In this document: one piece after another, positions 26,452 to 33,051 of the stretch
Numbering within the stretch: position 1 is the first letter of the stretch
How the letters are laid out: each line of letters starts with the position of its first letter
From: Bremerella cremea
GTDB lineage: Bacteria > Planctomycetota > Planctomycetia > Pirellulales > Pirellulaceae
Assembly: GCF_003335505.1 (NCBI RefSeq)
Contig: NZ_QPEX01000044.1
Span: forward strand, 62,001 to 126,000
Direction: 5' to 3'
Length of the DNA: 64,000 nt
Notes under the pieces: model-generated
What the model was told of the DNA's origin: nothing
What the model saw: only the letters and a program-made list of their open reading frames with translations
The model's database searches: none
Position numbers and translations under genes: made by a program

Positions 26452-27405
26452 CTACTCTCTCTCAGGCAGGCCATCGCCATCCCCGGCTGTGGCCTGCCTG
26501 TTTTTGTTGGTACTCGTCATTTGAGGCGGCATCGGTTTCCTCGCGTTGAACCAAGCAAACAAGATCGTCCAAAACAGCCAGACTGGCGGCATCACAAAGA
26601 TGGTCCAACATGCTAAAGCAACCGCATGCTGGACGCGTTGCTCGACCGATTCAAATGGCGGCTGCTGAAAGTTCGGCGGGGCCAAAAGCGGCGGATGTTG
26701 TAGCCCTGCCAACAGAGCGATCAAGAACATCAGCAGAGAAACCAACGGCAGAACAAGGACCGCTCTGATGCAACCTGGCATCTCGCGCGGCCCCACCAGT
26801 CCTCTTTGTGCTACGAAAAAAGCCAGCGTGGTGTCCATCGCAATTAAAGCAATCCACCCTTTGGCAAAGTTGACCGTGCCGATCCCAAAGCAAACGGCAA
26901 ACCCCACCACAATCAACAGCAAGTCGGTCATCTGAAATTGCCCAGGGCGGGGCAGGGGAGCCTCGGCTTGAACCGGTGTTCCCCCTTCTTCTTGTGCGGC
27001 CCTTGGGGGCGGCTGAATCAATTCTTCTAAGAAAGTGGCCTGCCAGAATAACCAAATGATCGGGGTGATAATGATCGACCACATCGATAACCCCAACGCA
27101 TGCTGCCCCCTTTCCACCCAAGACTCGAACGGCAACGCTTGGTCGGCATTCACGATCCACGGTGCGGGATAACGCAAGCCAGTCAACAAGGCCAAGCCAA
27201 AGGTTATCGCAATAACAAGCGGCAAGGCAGCAAGCGGTGCCAGGCAGCCTCGAAGTTTTTGATAGTGTCGATTCAGAAAGAACAACAACGAAGTCAGCAA
27301 CGCGACGACGCTCGACCATCCCCAGTACGGATCCAGACTGCCCAACCAGAAACAGACTGCGAATCCCAAGATCAGCAACAACAGATCGTTAATTCGCAAC
27401 TGCAT
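26452..27405 (-). CDS. Membrane protein made of two copies of the same module
   Basis: 317 residues with about eight hydrophobic helices. The two halves match segment by segment: D-L-L-L-L-I-L-G-F-A-V-C-F-W against D-L-L-L-I-V-V-G-F-A-V-C-F-G; G-C-L-A-P-L-A-A-L-P-L-V against G-C-I-R-A-V-L-V-L-P-L-V; F-E-S-W-V-E-R-G-Q-H-A against F-E-S-V-E-Q-R-V-Q-H-A; and P-I-I-W-L-F-W against P-P-V-W-L-F-W. No known family. The linker between halves is Pro/Glu-rich. The longer frame from TTG at 27426 is possible; ATG 27405 is preferred. The strand faces away from the DUF1559 operon. Function unknown. Confidence 0.65.
   Translation of the reverse strand: MQLRINDLLLLILGFAVCFWLGSLDPYWGWSSVVALLTSLLFFLNRHYQKLRGCLAPLAALPLVIAITFGLALLTGLRYPAPWIVNADQALPFESWVERGQHALGLSMWSIIITPIIWLFWQATFLEELIQPPPRAAQEEGGTPVQAEAPLPRPGQFQMTDLLLIVVGFAVCFGIGTVNFAKGWIALIAMDTTLAFFVAQRGLVGPREMPGCIRAVLVLPLVSLLMFLIALLAGLQHPPLLAPPNFQQPPFESVEQRVQHAVALACWTIFVMPPVWLFWTILFAWFNARKPMPPQMTSTNKNRQATAGDGDGLPERE
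26463..26505 (+). terminator. Intrinsic terminator lying inside the 3' end of the convergent gene
   Basis: CAGGCAGGCC (26463-26472) pairs with GGCCTGCCTG (26491-26500), followed by TTTTTG. It serves the plus-strand DUF1559/lipoprotein operon but lies within the last codons of the opposite membrane-protein gene, so the two 3' ends overlap. Confidence 0.8.
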
Positions 27406-27470
27406 ATTAATGCCAGGGGAAAACAAGCTTCATCAGCAGAGTGAAGCTTGATCGAGTTCGGCGTTTCCCC

Positions 27471-27506
27471 GCGAATCAGGCAACACCAACGGCGTTCCTG
27501 ATTCGC
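27471..27506 (-). terminator. Hairpin between two minus-strand genes, possible terminator of the DUF4465 gene
   Basis: GCGAATCAGG (27471-27480) pairs with CCTGATTCGC (27497-27506), extended by AAC against GTT inside the loop. It sits after the stop of the DUF4465 gene and ahead of the next minus-strand gene. No T-run is obvious, so termination strength is uncertain. A second small palindrome lies near 27518-27541. Confidence 0.4.
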
Positions 27507-27577
27507 AGACATCTATAATTTCCCCTCTTGAAGAAGAGGAAACAAGTCTTCGCAAGCGGTTTTAACCAGCGACTGCG

Positions 27578-28492
27578 TTACACAGCTTCGTCAGTCCGAG
27601 CTAGTTTCTTGCGGCGAAAGCCTCGCAGCGTAGCCGTTGCTGCGGCAAAACTTCCCAGCAAAACCAACATCGAGGGCTCCGGCACTGGGGTCACTGAAAA
27701 ATCTTCGACCGTAAAGTTATCGATCGCAAAATACAACGGCGTGTTGACACCGTAGGGACCGACATCGCTTGACTCGAAGGAGAAAGAAATCGAGCGAGCC
27801 CCACCTAGCGAAGTCAGATCGATATTCGCCCAATCGCTGAGAATGAAGTCTTGGCTATTGTCGGCAAACGTGAAATCGGCCAGACTCACGACGAGTGAAC
27901 CAAGCAGATTACCGGTTCCATTCAAATCGTCAAAGCCGCTGAAGATCACCCGCAAGAAATCTGGATCGTTGCCACTATCGCCACCAAACTTCTTGGAAAA
28001 GAAGTCGCCATCTTGCATCGAAAGCCCTGTGTACGTGGCGTTGGTGATGTCCATTGATTTGGCGGACATATTACTGGGCAGATTGATATAACCGCTGCCA
28101 AAGCCAACCGCGTACGTTCCACCGGCGACCGAACCGCCAGCGCCGTCCGAGCCACCGCCAGCGAATGAAGCATATTGGTTGGAATACCCAGGCGTTGTTG
28201 AGTCGGCCACGTTCGACCAACTCCAACCACCCCAACTGTCGTAGTCCGAGTTGTACGTATTGCTAAATTCAACTCCTCCGGCCGCCCAAACCTGCGAATG
28301 CTCGGTGCCGCCATAAGATCCAGGCGCGCTGCCGAGATGGGTGTAGTTGTCACGTAAAGGGGCACCGGCGCTGGTATCCCCGTTATAGTAGCCACCGCTG
28401 TTGACCGGTAGCGATTCAAAATCGATGACCATTCCCGCCTGAGCGTGTTGGAATGAGAGAAGAGCCAGTAACAAAATTGCAACGATCCGCAT
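27578..28492 (-). CDS. PEP-CTERM DUF4465 protein, possible surface B12-binding protein (BtuH-like)
   Basis: 304 residues. Signal peptide about 1-19, ending F-Q-H-A-Q-A. The core is DUF4465: V-D-S-like F-S-N-T-Y-N-S-D-Y-D-S-W-G-G-W-S-W-S, then A-S-F-A-G-G-G and Y-A-V-G-F, I-T-N-A-T-Y-T, D-W-A-N-I-D-L-T-S-L-G, and F-E-S-S-D-V-G-P-Y-G-V-N-T-P-L-Y-F. The end is a PEP-CTERM sorting tail: V-P-E-P-S, hydrophobic helix, R-G-F-R-R-K-K. In Bacteroidetes DUF4465 proteins (BtuH) bind cobamides; a cobalamin riboswitch upstream of this gene makes a B12-related role here likely. Binding itself is inference. Confidence 0.88.
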   Translation of the reverse strand: MRIVAILLLALLSFQHAQAGMVIDFESLPVNSGGYYNGDTSAGAPLRDNYTHLGSAPGSYGGTEHSQVWAAGGVEFSNTYNSDYDSWGGWSWSNVADSTTPGYSNQYASFAGGGSDGAGGSVAGGTYAVGFGSGYINLPSNMSAKSMDITNATYTGLSMQDGDFFSKKFGGDSGNDPDFLRVIFSGFDDLNGTGNLLGSLVVSLADFTFADNSQDFILSDWANIDLTSLGGARSISFSFESSDVGPYGVNTPLYFAIDNFTVEDFSVTPVPEPSMLVLLGSFAAATATLRGFRRKKLARTDEAV

Positions 28493-29146
28493 AACTTACC
28501 TCAAAATAAGACGAAAACACGGACCATCGCTCGCTACCCGCCTCTGCTGATGAACAAAGAGCGTGGCCAGCAAACACCGTGGCCCGTTCCAAGTTGGAAG
28601 TCGAGTCCGCTAGAGACAGCGGCAAGCTGATTGTCGTGAATGCGGTTTCTCACACGGCCTAACAACAAACCGTTTCCCAGCTTGATCCAACCTACGGGCC
28701 AGACAACTGAGCTTAGAAACCAATACGACAACCAAACAAAGACGCCATGAACACCACGCGGAGAACAACGGCAACGATCGCCCCAATCCAAGAGGGCACT
28801 TCATCGTTTCATTCGAGGTAGGTCTTCTGACTCGCTGCCTTAACGTTTGCTCTCAGCCTTCTCATCCGTTAGCCCTGAAAACACTCAGGCGAACAATGGC
28901 TCATTCCCAAGAAAGGAGCAAAATTTGCGATTCAAGTAAAATCGCAGGCAGCACACAGCGGCCGGACCGTCCCGGAATTGTCTTATTTAAAGAAGACGCA
29001 CCGGAGTTCCCTGTTCACTTTATTGACACAATCAACAAAGATCACCTCGAACACCTCCCAGCGTATCGCCAGCCGCCGACTTGTCAATCGGTGCGTAAGG
29101 AGGTCTGCAGAGCGAAGTGTGGCGATCAACGTTTTCTCGAACGTGC
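28493..29146. other. Leader and intergenic region between the PSP1 and DUF4465 genes
   Basis: 654 bases. The only strong element is the cobalamin riboswitch at 28812-28955. The 318 bases between that element and the DUF4465 start form an unusually long leader; an expression platform (terminator or ribosome-binding-site sequester) should be there, but I cannot identify it with confidence. A stem TGCGATT/AATCGCA lies at 28926-28946 near the riboswitch 5' side. Short minus-strand frames at 28534-28804 have no protein features I trust. Confidence 0.5.
28812..28955 (-). promoter_or_regulatory. Cobalamin (B12) riboswitch upstream of the DUF4465 gene
   Basis: Read on the minus strand, the leader contains the B12 box G-A-G-T-C-A-G-A-A-G-A-C-C-T-A-C-C-T-C at about 28833-28815, which fits the consensus AGYCMGRAGACCTRCC of RF00174. 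Upstream of it lie GAGCCATTG (near 28902-28894), which fits the GCCACTG segment, and GATGAGAAGGC (near 28866-28856), which fits the GGGAAGGC segment; between them a small hairpin, CCTGAGTGTTTTCAGG, looks like a P8-type stem. The 5' boundary is approximate. It precedes the DUF4465 start by about 320 bases on the same strand. This is strong sequence evidence for B12-controlled expression. Confidence 0.8.
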
Positions 29147-29737
29147 CTACTTCTTGCACGCCCCAGCAATCGCGCACGACACGCACGAGTCACCACACCC
29201 GCCAGCCTTTTCGTCGGTGCCACAGCCAGGACCGCAGCCGGTTTCCAGCAGATCGGAAAACTGACTGATCCCTGCTGCCGCGTTGTAGGTTTCGGCAAGG
29301 CGATCGGTCAGTTCGGTCACTTCTGGTGGAACTTCCCCCAAAAAATGGAAGTAGAGCGAACTGCCATCGAACAATTGTTCGACTTCGAGCAGCGGAATGT
29401 GAATGCCACGCTGAGCCAGTTCCTTTTCGCACGCGGCGAAGGCTTCCTGGCGGTTGCGTTCCAAGCGGGCCAACAGCAAATCATCGGAAACGGTCACGCC
29501 ACGTAAGATCGATCCGTCCGACGAAGCACCTTCCACCGAAGCACCATCGGCTTCGCCAGCTGGGGCCAAGATTTCCCCTACCTCCAACCCCCGCGACGTA
29601 CGACAAACCACGCGCATGCCGCGCGCGTACGCCACCGCGTCGACCGACGTAAAGCGGCCCACATGCCCCAGCACTCCCACGCGCACGAAGTGATGGCGGG
29701 TAATTTCAAAGGTATCAGATACGTTTTCGTGGCTCAA
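29147..29737 (-). CDS. PSP1-domain protein with a Cys-rich tail (RicT-like)
   Basis: 196 residues from a TTG start at 29737, chosen because AAGGAGA lies 7 bases upstream and the frame then begins right at the PSP1 domain; earlier codons look like leader noise. The PSP1 fold spans about 10-160 (V-D-A-V-A-Y-A-R-G-M-R-V-V-C-R-T-S-R-G-L, E-V-G-E-I-L-A). The last 28 residues hold six cysteines in C-G-P-G-C and C-G-D-S-C-V-S-C order, resembling a metal-binding or Fe-S site. In Bacillus, PSP1 (RicT) protein is part of the RicAFT complex that controls RNA maturation; RicF and RicA bind Fe-S clusters. The gene faces away from bioB, in a divergent arrangement. Confidence 0.8.
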   Translation of the reverse strand: MSHENVSDTFEITRHHFVRVGVLGHVGRFTSVDAVAYARGMRVVCRTSRGLEVGEILAPAGEADGASVEGASSDGSILRGVTVSDDLLLARLERNRQEAFAACEKELAQRGIHIPLLEVEQLFDGSSLYFHFLGEVPPEVTELTDRLAETYNAAAGISQFSDLLETGCGPGCGTDEKAGGCGDSCVSCAIAGACKK

Positions 29738-29928
29738 ACAAGGTCTCCTTGCCTGCATTCTGGCCCAAATCGGGGGTGCTGCCAAGTGTCGATGGGCACT
29801 GACCTTACAATTCCCTGGCAAGCGTTTTAGAATGATTGGTCGGTTTGGGCCATCTTTCGTCCCTTGAAAAGTGGCCTGCCGATCATTGTTTCTGGATCTA
29901 TCCGAAAGTAAAGAAGAGAACGCCGCCG

Positions 29929-30942
29929 ATGTCGACGACGACGCAATCCTGGTCTGCCCTTGCTGATGAAGTCCTTCGTGGTCATCAATTGACGTTGGAA
30001 GAGGGCCTTTCGCTCCTCCAATCGTCCGATGACGAACTGTTGGACGTGATGTCCGCCGCGTTCAAGATCCGCCGCCAACACTTCGGCAAGACGGTACAGT
30101 TGTACCAGCTGATGAACGCCAAAAGCGGCCTCTGCCCAGAAGATTGCGGTTACTGCTCGCAATCGAAAGTTTCCGATGCAGAAATTCCCAAGTACAACTT
30201 CCTCAGCCGCGACAAGCTGATGGAAGGGGCCAAGATCGCCGCCGAACGGGATGTGAAGACCTACTGCATCGTCATCTCGGCCCGCGGCCCGAACGAACGG
30301 GAAATGAAAGCGGTCGAAACGATCGTCCCTGAGATCAAAGAAAAGTACGACCTGAAAATCTGCGCTTGCCTCGGGCTGCTTTCCCCTGAACAGGCCGATC
30401 GCTTGAAGGCCTGTGGTGTCGACCGCGTGAATCACAACGTCAACACGAGTGCCGAATACTACGAAAAGATCTGCTCGACCCACACCTACGAAGACCGTAT
30501 TCAAACCCTTTCGGCGGTCCGTGAAGCTGGCCTCGAATTGTGCAGTGGCGGCATCGTGGGCATGGGAGAATCGGAAGCAGACATCGTGAAGATGGCCCTC
30601 GAACTACGTGAGTTGGGCGTTCACTCGATTCCGGTCAACTTCCTCAATCCAATCGACGGCACACCGCTGCAGGGTCTGGGTAAAGACTTGAGCCCACGCC
30701 AATGCCTCCGTATTTTGGCCGTCTACCGCTTCGCCAACCCAACCAGCGAACTTCGTATCGCCGGCGGTCGCGAAATCCACCTCCGCAGCCTGCAACCGCT
30801 GGGCTTATACGCCGCGAACTCGATCTTCCTGGGCGATTACCTAACAACGCCAGGGCAGAAAGCGGAAGACGATTACCGCATGCTGGAAGATCTTGGCTTT
30901 ACCGTTACCAAGACGGAAGAAGTCTCGGTCGGCTCGGCTTAG
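29929..30942 (+). CDS. bioB: Biotin synthase
   Basis: 337 residues, full length. The radical-SAM triad is C69-P-E-D-C73-G-Y-C76. Ligands of the second [2Fe-2S] cluster are visible: Y-C-I-V-I-S-A-R-G, I-C-A-C-L-G and L-C-S-G-G, with the conserved R-I-A-G-G-R-E near the end. It inserts sulfur into dethiobiotin. ATG 29929 is preferred to the longer frame from 29836 because AGAAGAGAA precedes it. Transcribed alone; downstream lies a palindrome likely to stop transcription. Confidence 0.97.
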   Translation: MSTTTQSWSALADEVLRGHQLTLEEGLSLLQSSDDELLDVMSAAFKIRRQHFGKTVQLYQLMNAKSGLCPEDCGYCSQSKVSDAEIPKYNFLSRDKLMEGAKIAAERDVKTYCIVISARGPNEREMKAVETIVPEIKEKYDLKICACLGLLSPEQADRLKACGVDRVNHNVNTSAEYYEKICSTHTYEDRIQTLSAVREAGLELCSGGIVGMGESEADIVKMALELRELGVHSIPVNFLNPIDGTPLQGLGKDLSPRQCLRILAVYRFANPTSELRIAGGREIHLRSLQPLGLYAANSIFLGDYLTTPGQKAEDDYRMLEDLGFTVTKTEEVSVGSA

Positions 30943-30982
30943 GTTGCCTTTCGATTCCACTCGTTGGAATCCCTCACCCGAA

Positions 30983-31005
30983 CCCTCTCCCTTCAAGGGA
31001 GAGGG
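30983..31005. terminator. Palindromic repeat acting as a likely bidirectional terminator
   Basis: CCCTCTCCCTT pairs with AAGGGAGAGGG around a single C. It lies between the bioB stop (30942) and the end of the convergent beta-propeller gene (31033). A related palindrome occurs at 32272-32297, so it may be a dispersed repeat family rather than only a terminator. Confidence 0.6.
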
Positions 31006-31032
31006 GACAATAGACGGGTGTGAATCAACTTT

Positions 31033-32052
31033 CTACAGCCCTTCGCCAATCTTTAGCAGCTTCCCGGTCGCCGGGTCTTTGCCTTCTGCTTTGCCATCGC
31101 CATTGGCAAATTCCGTGATGTACAACTCGCCGTCGGCATTGAAGGCCATCGCGGTGGGTTGGTCGAGGTCGAGTAACTTGGTGGCTTTGATGGCCTGTTT
31201 GCCGTCGCGGCGGATCGCGTCCAGACGGTAGAGGCCCCCTTGCTTCGGATCGGCCCAGCTATAGTCAACGGCGTACAAACGGCCAGTCTTAGGGCTGTAG
31301 GCCAAGCCCACGACGTCGTATAGCTCGGTTGGCAAACTCAACAGCAGCTTCTTCGACTTTTGATCGTAGAATGTCAGCAGACTGTCTTTCGTGTCGTTGA
31401 TTTCCCCCATTTGACCCACCACGATCTCGCGGCGAGGACTAATCACGATCGCGGCCGGGGCGTCAACGCTAACCACTTCTTTGGTAGGAATAAAACGAGT
31501 CAGTTCTCCCAAGCCATCCATCTCTAACGGGCAGCGAGCGACCCAGCCCTTCTTGTCGTCGCCGTTGGAAGTCACATAGATGGCCTCTTGATCGACGGCC
31601 ACGCCGTAAAAGTTTCCTTCGCCTGGGACGTCATCGCTCGGCTTGAGCGGGTTCGTCTTCTTGCCCATGTCGGCTTTGATACCACCGTCGCCGATCTCGT
31701 CGACATGGTAAACGCGGACGACTTCCTCGCCATCTTTCAGGCTGCCGTCGCCAACCACCAGGTGATCTTTATCCAAGAAGGCCAACCCCAATGGCCCCAT
31801 CAAATAGGTCGGGCCTTTGCCATATTCGTCCTGTGGAAAATCCTTCACGACCACTTCCGCTTTGCCATCGACAACGCGAATGATTTGCGAAGCGGCGGAC
31901 TCCGCGACGTAGACAATTCCTGTCTCCGGCTGCACGGCCACCCCGGTCGGGCACTTCAGGCCATCGAGAATAACTTCTGGCTTGATCTCCGCTTTCGCGG
32001 AAACTGTCATCAATAGAGCAAAGGAAAGGGGCAGGGCAAATCGGCGGAGCAT
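31033..32052 (-). CDS. Secreted SMP-30/NHL-like beta-propeller protein
   Basis: 339 residues with a signal peptide (about 1-21, ending S-A-K-A). The body contains repeated strands of the six-bladed propeller class: C-P-T-G-V-A-V-Q-P-E-T-G, M-G-P-L-G-L-A-F-L, F-Y-G-V-A-V-D-Q, A-A-I-V-I-S-P, V-G-L-A-Y-S-P, T-A-M-A-F-N-A-D-G. Such proteins can be lactonases, binding platforms or structural proteins; no catalytic ligands are obvious. It converges on bioB, and the start at 32052 has GAGG upstream. Confidence 0.75.
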   Translation of the reverse strand: MLRRFALPLSFALLMTVSAKAEIKPEVILDGLKCPTGVAVQPETGIVYVAESAASQIIRVVDGKAEVVVKDFPQDEYGKGPTYLMGPLGLAFLDKDHLVVGDGSLKDGEEVVRVYHVDEIGDGGIKADMGKKTNPLKPSDDVPGEGNFYGVAVDQEAIYVTSNGDDKKGWVARCPLEMDGLGELTRFIPTKEVVSVDAPAAIVISPRREIVVGQMGEINDTKDSLLTFYDQKSKKLLLSLPTELYDVVGLAYSPKTGRLYAVDYSWADPKQGGLYRLDAIRRDGKQAIKATKLLDLDQPTAMAFNADGELYITEFANGDGKAEGKDPATGKLLKIGEGL

Positions 32053-32271
32053 GCGAGGGCCTCGTTCTCGAAAATACTAGTGCAGTTGATAAGGTATAGT
32101 TTGCCGCATAACGCAAGGTTTTCCAAGCGTAAGCGTCAAAGACCTGGCAGAAAAACGAGGGCACAAGCACAACGGTACAAATCATCAAGCCGTAATTCGC
32201 AGGCTACGTCGAGACGAAACTTACGAGTCTCGGTACAAGCAGAGCCCCCACAAAAGATAAACCGTACCAAG

Positions 32272-32297
32272 CCCTCTCCCGATTAAAAGGGAGAGGG
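32272..32297 (-). repeat. Second copy of the CCCTCTCCC palindrome, downstream of leuD
   Basis: CCCTCTCCC (32272-32280) pairs with GGGAGAGGG (32289-32297) around GATTAAAA. It is the same motif as at 30983-31005. It lies 35 bases after the leuD stop and could end the leu transcript. Confidence 0.5.
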
Positions 32298-32331
32298 GAC
32301 ACGATTTGTGGTGCCAGCGCGAAGAATGCGC

Positions 32332-32928
32332 TTAAGCGCCAATGCCGTGGGCTTTTTCGTAGGCGGCGATTTCGTCTTCGTGCGTGAGCGTCAAAGCGAT
32401 GTCGTCGAGCCCGTTGAGCAGTTTGTGGCGGCGGAATTCGTCGATCTCGAACGGAATTTCCAGGCCTTGCCCGTCGGTGATCTTCTTTGTTTCCAGGTCG
32501 ATCGTCAGCTTGTAGCCTTCGGTCTTGGCCTGGCGTTGGAAGATCTCTTCGATCTGTTCTTCGGTCAACGGAATCGGCAGAACGCCGTTCTTGAAACAGT
32601 TGTTGAAGAAGATATCGGCGAAGCTGGGGGCCAGCACCGCACGGATACCGTAGTCGTCGATGGCCCAAACGGCATGCTCACGGCTCGAACCGTTACCGAA
32701 GTTACGACGAGCTACCAAGATGGAAGCTCCGGCAACTTCGGGCTTGTTAAGTTCAAATTCCGGATTGGGCGAGCCATCGTCCAGAAACCGCCAGTCGAAG
32801 AAGAGAAACTGACCAAAGCCAGTTCGTTCGATCCGCTTCAAAAACTGCTTCGGAATAATTTGGTCCGTATCGACGTTGGCCCGGTCCATGGTCGCGACCA
32901 AGCCGGTCTCTTTAATGAATGCTTGCAT
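32332..32928 (-). CDS. leuD: 3-isopropylmalate dehydratase small subunit
   Basis: 198 residues, the usual length. N-terminal G-L-V-A-T-M-D-R-A-N-V-D-T-D-Q-I-I-P-K-Q-F-L-K is the classic LeuD start, followed by the swivel-domain motif R-N-F-G-N-G-S-S-R-E-H-A-V-W-A. It forms a heterodimer with LeuC and isomerises 2- to 3-isopropylmalate in leucine biosynthesis. It lies downstream of leuC on the same strand, separated by 123 bases that hold an inverted repeat (32947-33033). Confidence 0.95.
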   Translation of the reverse strand: MQAFIKETGLVATMDRANVDTDQIIPKQFLKRIERTGFGQFLFFDWRFLDDGSPNPEFELNKPEVAGASILVARRNFGNGSSREHAVWAIDDYGIRAVLAPSFADIFFNNCFKNGVLPIPLTEEQIEEIFQRQAKTEGYKLTIDLETKKITDGQGLEIPFEIDEFRRHKLLNGLDDIALTLTHEDEIAAYEKAHGIGA

Positions 32929-32946
32929 GTTGGTTTATTCACTTAT

Positions 32947-33033
32947 GTAGGGTCCGCTATGCGGACCAAAAATGCAGGTTCATGCCAAAGTGGGTAACAT
33001 CAACCATCGCAAGGCCCACCTCACGGGCCCTAC
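32947..33033. repeat. Foldback inverted-repeat element between leuC and leuD
   Basis: An 87-base element bounded by GTAGGGTCC (32947-32955) and GGGCCCTAC (33025-33033), imperfect inverse copies. Inside, GGTCCGC/GCGGACC (32951-32957 with 32961-32967) forms a tight hairpin and GTGGG/CCCAC (32990-32994 with 33015-33019) a second one. The layout suggests a MITE- or REP-like dispersed element. It may affect the leuC/leuD ratio by partial termination or processing; that is inference. Confidence 0.6.
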
Positions 33034-33051
33034 GTGATTGGTTGTTTTCAA

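Noticed and set aside
28534..28804. Two short minus-strand frames in the leader of the DUF4465 gene
   Set aside because: Codon use and lack of an RBS argue against coding; kept as a possible leader region only.
28896..29264. 122-codon plus-strand frame near the riboswitch
   Set aside because: Overlaps the riboswitch and the PSP1 gene on the other strand; no protein character.
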